Shown here piece by piece: positions 61,237 to 64,000 of a stretch of DNA of 64,000 bases. Origin of the DNA: Bacteroidetes bacterium 47-18 (GTDB lineage: Bacteria > Bacteroidota > Bacteroidia > Chitinophagales > Chitinophagaceae). The notes beneath the pieces were generated by a model. That model saw nothing but the letters and a program-made list of their open reading frames with translations. It ran no database searches and was not told the origin of the DNA. The stretch spans positions 1 to 64,000 of the forward strand of contig MKSF01000009.1 of NCBI GenBank assembly GCA_001897155.1. The letters run 5' to 3'. The translations under genes and the position numbers were made by a program. Position 1 is the first letter of the stretch. Every line of letters starts with the position of its first letter.

Positions 61237-62300
61237 CACCACTTCGTGGTTAAATGGATAATGATATTTGTTGGGCTATGATAATATCAGCCCTTCGGGT
61301 TTATTGAAAAATAACCATACTGGTCAAAAGCGTAAATTTTGACAATAATGCCACCACTTCGTGGTTGAATATAATAATGGCATAATAAGCTATAATAGTG
61401 TCAGCCCTTCGGGCTTGTTGACACCATACCAAATCAGGGATGTCATTAATTGGTAGAAAAGCATTTTTTTATCTTTTCCGGCAAAGCGTCTACGATATAT
61501 CTGCCCAAACGCTACCCGGTCACCCTCATACCGCATAACCGCGAAGCGGTGTATTAATTTTAAGAGATCCCTGCCCTCGGAACAATACCACATAACCGCG
61601 AAGCGGTGTAACAATTATAGCCATAAGATATTTGTCCCAACCTAACCCTGAAAGGATAACAGAACCGTCTAATGATCACATCTACCCTTCCTATCATATA
61701 ACACCGGTCAATTCATAATACCACCATTTCGTGGTTTAATCAATAATGGCATAATAGGCTATAGTAATGTCAGCCCTTAGGGCTTGTTGATAACCCGTAC
61801 CAACCCAAGGTGTACATAATTGGAAGAAGAACATTTTTATCTTTCCGGCAAGGATTTTACGATATATCTGCCAAAACTCTACCCGGTTCGACCTCCATAC
61901 CGCATAACCGCGAAGCGGTGTAACAATTATAGCTATAAGATATTTGTCCCAACAACCCTGAAAGGGTGATAAAATCGTCTAATGATCACATCTACCCTTC
62001 CTATCATATAACACCGGTCAATTCATAATACCACCACTTCGTGGTTGAATATAATAATGGTATAATAGGCTATAATAATGTCAGCCCTTAGGGCTTGTTG
62101 ACACCGTACCAAATCAGGGATGTCATTAATTGGTAGAAAAGCTTTTTTTTATCTTTTCCGGCAAAGCGTCTACGATATATCTACCCAAACGGTACCCGGT
62201 CGCCCTCATACCGCATAACCGTGAAGCGGTATAACAATTATAGCCATAAGATATTTATCCCAACCTAACCCTGAAAGGGTGACAGAACCGCCTAATGATC
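61237..62300. repeat. Hairpin-rich repeat array (3 long units plus one partial)
   Basis: About 1.06 kb between convergent genes, organised in units starting at 61351, 61731 and 62031 (steps 380 and 300) with a partial copy at 61237. Each unit carries four small palindromes with three-base loops: ACCAC-TTC-GTGGT, AGCCC-TTC-GGGCT, ACCGC-GAA-GCGGT and ACCCT-GAA-AGGGT. They are joined by conserved linkers such as AAATCAGGGATGTCATTAAT, CTACGATATATCTGCC and ATAGCCATAAGATATTTGTC. The longer first unit has an extra copy of the GCGAAGC module. No coding frame is conserved. This family differs from the arrays at 3, 43 and 51 kb. Confidence 0.9.
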
Positions 62301-62307
62301 AAACCGG

Positions 62308-63039
62308 TCAGGAGATTTCATCCAGGATCGCACGGGCCTTCTCCAGAGCCTCAGGTTTCCCTACATCCAGCAGCACATCTCCGGTATGGTCAAATCCCTT
62401 AATGATATGGCTGTTCATACAATAGAGGTACACATCTATAAGAGAAAATTTCCCCTGTAGCGGAATATCCTGGTACAGCTTCCTGTTCAATATCTGAATA
62501 CCGCTGAAGGCAAAAGGTACCAGATGTCCGGTACTACCCAGATCAGCCGGCCTGACCTCCCCGGTCACATTATTTTGCCATCCTTTTAGATTCCCGTCCC
62601 TGTCAAAGAGCAGGTTGCGGGATGTTGACCTGTGCTGCACGGCAAGTGTGGCTGCCGCCTGGTACTGCCGGTGACAGGCATACAGGGCATTGATATCTAT
62701 ATTGGATAATATATCCACGTTACACACCAGGATATCCTCTTCATTGTCAAACAGGGGTGCAGCTTTCTGAACGCCTCCTCCCGTTTCCAGCACTACTGCC
62801 GTTTCATCCGATATCAGCACATTGGCACCGAAGCCGTTATGCTGCCTGACCGCTTCAATGATCTGGCCGGCAAAATGGTGCACATTTACCACTATATCAC
62901 GGATGCCGGCGTGTACCAGCTTCCTGATATTGATCTCCAGGAGGGTACGGTCGCCAATGGGTGCCAGGGCCTTGGGATGGCAGTCGGTAAAGGGCCTGAG
63001 CCGGGTACCTAACCCAGCCGACAGCAGCATTGCTTTCAT
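62308..63039 (-). CDS. Sugar-phosphate nucleotidyltransferase, MurU/HddC-like
   Basis: 243 residues from the start at 63039 (MKAMLLSAGLGTRLRPFTDCHPKALAPIG), the nucleotidyltransferase P-loop signature; the frame to 63105 adds 22 unrelated residues. DNEEDILVCNVDILSNID contains the metal-binding NVD. The protein is short and lacks a left-handed beta-helix, like MurU (MurNAc-1-phosphate uridylyltransferase in wall recycling) or heptose/mannose-1-phosphate guanylyltransferases. With an AnmK-type recycling enzyme also in the genome, MurU is possible but unproven. The partner kinase AmgK is not adjacent in this window. Confidence 0.82.
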   Translation of the reverse strand: MKAMLLSAGLGTRLRPFTDCHPKALAPIGDRTLLEINIRKLVHAGIRDIVVNVHHFAGQIIEAVRQHNGFGANVLISDETAVVLETGGGVQKAAPLFDNEEDILVCNVDILSNIDINALYACHRQYQAAATLAVQHRSTSRNLLFDRDGNLKGWQNNVTGEVRPADLGSTGHLVPFAFSGIQILNRKLYQDIPLQGKFSLIDVYLYCMNSHIIKGFDHTGDVLLDVGKPEALEKARAILDEIS

Positions 63040-63105
63040 AGCTTCAAATATAACGAAATACGATAGAATAAACAGTATGTTTTCATTTTTTAAAGCAACA
63101 ATCAA

Positions 63106-63113
63106 TATCTTTG
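63106..63113 (+). promoter_or_regulatory. Putative -7 box of the rhomboid gene
   Basis: TATCTTTG matches TAnnTTTG and ends 37 bp before the ATG at 63151. There is no clear -33 TTG. Confidence 0.4.
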
Positions 63114-63150
63114 AATTTTCAAGAAGCTCACACCTTAAAAAGATAACGAT

Positions 63151-63876
63151 ATGAATTTAGGACCCGCCGGAGGATTTAATTTTTTACCACCCGTTATTAA
63201 GAATCTGATCATCATCAATGTATTGTTATTTATCGTTACCGGCTGGCTGATGCCATCCCTGACACCGTATCTAGCATTATATCACTGGGCTTCTCCTTTG
63301 TTCAAGCCCTGGCAGATCCTGACCCACCAGTTCATGCACGCCAACTTTGCCCACCTGTTTTTTAATATGTTCACCTTATGGATGCTGGGAGCATCCGTAG
63401 AAAGCCGGTTGGGTTCACAGCGTTTCCTGATCTTTTACCTGACCTGCGGGTTCGGGGCCGCCTTATTGCACCTGCTGGTCTTTTCCTGGGAAAACCAGGC
63501 GGCCATTCAATGGTTCCAGACGCTTACGGAAAATGAGCAGATCAACGCGGTAAATCAGGTGCTTCTTACGAACTATGGCAACCCTAACGTATTTCCTTTA
63601 GTTACCCCTATGCTGGGCGCATCCGGGGCTATCTTCGGCGTGCTGTTTGCCTTTGCCTACCTGTTTCCCAATGTACAGATCATGATCTATTTCCTGTTCC
63701 CTATCCGGGCTAAATATCTTGTAGCCATTATGGCTGTCATAGCCCTCTTTGCAGGACTCAGGAATGACCCCGCCGATAATATAGCCCATTTCGCCCACCT
63801 GGGCGGTATGATATTCGCTTACCTCCTGTTCAAATACTGGAAGATACGTTCCGGCGGGTTTAACAGGTGGAATTAG
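63151..63876 (+). CDS. Rhomboid family intramembrane serine protease
   Basis: 241 residues with six or so membrane segments. The catalytic Ser lies in MLGASGAIFGVLFAF (GASG motif) and the catalytic His in NIAHFAHLGGMIFAY. HQFMHANFAHLFFNMFTLW is the conserved second-segment block. A loop with a soluble insert (SWENQAAIQWFQTLTENEQI) lies between segments, as is common in Bacteroidota members. Rhomboids cut membrane proteins near their periplasmic face; no substrate can be predicted. A perfect palindromic terminator follows. Confidence 0.9.
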   Translation: MNLGPAGGFNFLPPVIKNLIIINVLLFIVTGWLMPSLTPYLALYHWASPLFKPWQILTHQFMHANFAHLFFNMFTLWMLGASVESRLGSQRFLIFYLTCGFGAALLHLLVFSWENQAAIQWFQTLTENEQINAVNQVLLTNYGNPNVFPLVTPMLGASGAIFGVLFAFAYLFPNVQIMIYFLFPIRAKYLVAIMAVIALFAGLRNDPADNIAHFAHLGGMIFAYLLFKYWKIRSGGFNRWN

Positions 63877-63898
63877 CCGGGAGGGATTAACCACATAA

Positions 63899-63932
63899 AA
63901 AAAGCATTACAGCGATCGCTGTAATGCTTTTT
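63899..63932. terminator. Bidirectional terminator after the rhomboid gene
   Basis: AAAAAGCATTACAGCGA and TCGCTGTAATGCTTTTT form a perfect 34-bp palindrome with A- and T-runs on either side. It can end transcription from both directions. Confidence 0.85.
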
Positions 63933-64000
63933 GCTTCGATATCCCTTTTAAATCTCTTCTACAACTTTTACTGCTGGACATCATATCCTCCTCCAAGGAC

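Noticed and set aside
63968-64000. C-terminal end of a leftward gene at the right edge (reads LGGGYDVQQ then stop)
   Set aside because: Only ten residues are visible and another frame is also open there, so no gene call is justified.

Overview
The window reads as a chromosomal segment of a member of the Bacteroidota, most likely near the Chitinophagaceae. This rests on the fused MurF-alanine racemase, the short RpoD without region 1.1, a T9SS type A sorting tail, TAnnTTTG-type -7 promoter boxes and the small acidic DUF2795 protein. No species can be named from the sequence alone. Most genes are housekeeping or membrane genes of roughly balanced GC, broken by several AT-rich or repeat-rich intergenic stretches.

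Layout. 1-0.8 kb: the edge of an IS3-type insertion sequence and a broken lipoprotein gene in AT-rich DNA. 1-3.5 kb: parE followed by a tandem repeat array. 3.5-11.8 kb: a long leftward block (dgt, xth, fabG, an MscS channel, a DUF58 protein, an LptF/G permease, a START-like protein). 12-14.1 kb: rpoD and anmK, rightward. 14.2-18.3 kb: a leftward haem uptake and use operon (hmuT-hmuU-hmuV-hemS) preceded by a strongly structured leader that has some cobalamin-riboswitch-like features. 18.5-19.5 kb: a DUF2795 protein and a Tat-exported protein. 20.0-24.3 kb: a tight rightward operon (67-aa protein, MerC-like protein, G3E GTPase, LolD-like ATPase, FtsX-like permease with a His-rich loop, DUF3299 protein) behind a promoter flanked by two related operators. 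It looks like a zinc-limitation operon. 24.5-28.1 kb: three exported proteins of unknown role, facing a TPR histidine kinase and a NarL-type regulator (28.2-30.8 kb). 31.7 kb: tRNA-Ser(UGA).

31.9-42.5 kb: methyltransferase, folE, a PTPS/QueD-family gene, MATE transporter, HAD hydrolase, polysaccharide deacetylase, yigZ, ribD, a YHS lipoprotein, a TrmH-type methyltransferase and murF-alr. 42.6-43.5 kb: the largest repeat array. 43.5-50.7 kb: tex, a frameshifted doxX, DUF2339, an OmpH-like lipoprotein and a serine hydrolase. 50.8-51.2 kb: a third array. 51.3-61.2 kb: a TPR protein, kmo, an acyl-CoA carboxylase beta subunit, a UbiA-like protein, rnr, a dolichol-phosphate-mannose-synthase-like glycosyltransferase, a DnaQ-type exonuclease and a membrane protein. 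61.2-62.3 kb: a second, different repeat family made of short triloop hairpins. 62.3-63.9 kb: a MurU-like nucleotidyltransferase and a rhomboid protease.

The best candidates for something undescribed are: the composite intergenic repeat element found three times (5, 7 and 3 tandem units) with a shared terminal hairpin module; the separate 61-62 kb hairpin array; the structured leader in front of the haem operon; and the MerC/GTPase/ABC/DUF3299 operon with its paired operators. Two genes (at 0.3-0.8 kb and 46.0-46.4 kb) are each broken by an apparent single missing T in a T-run, which may be real or a sequencing error.
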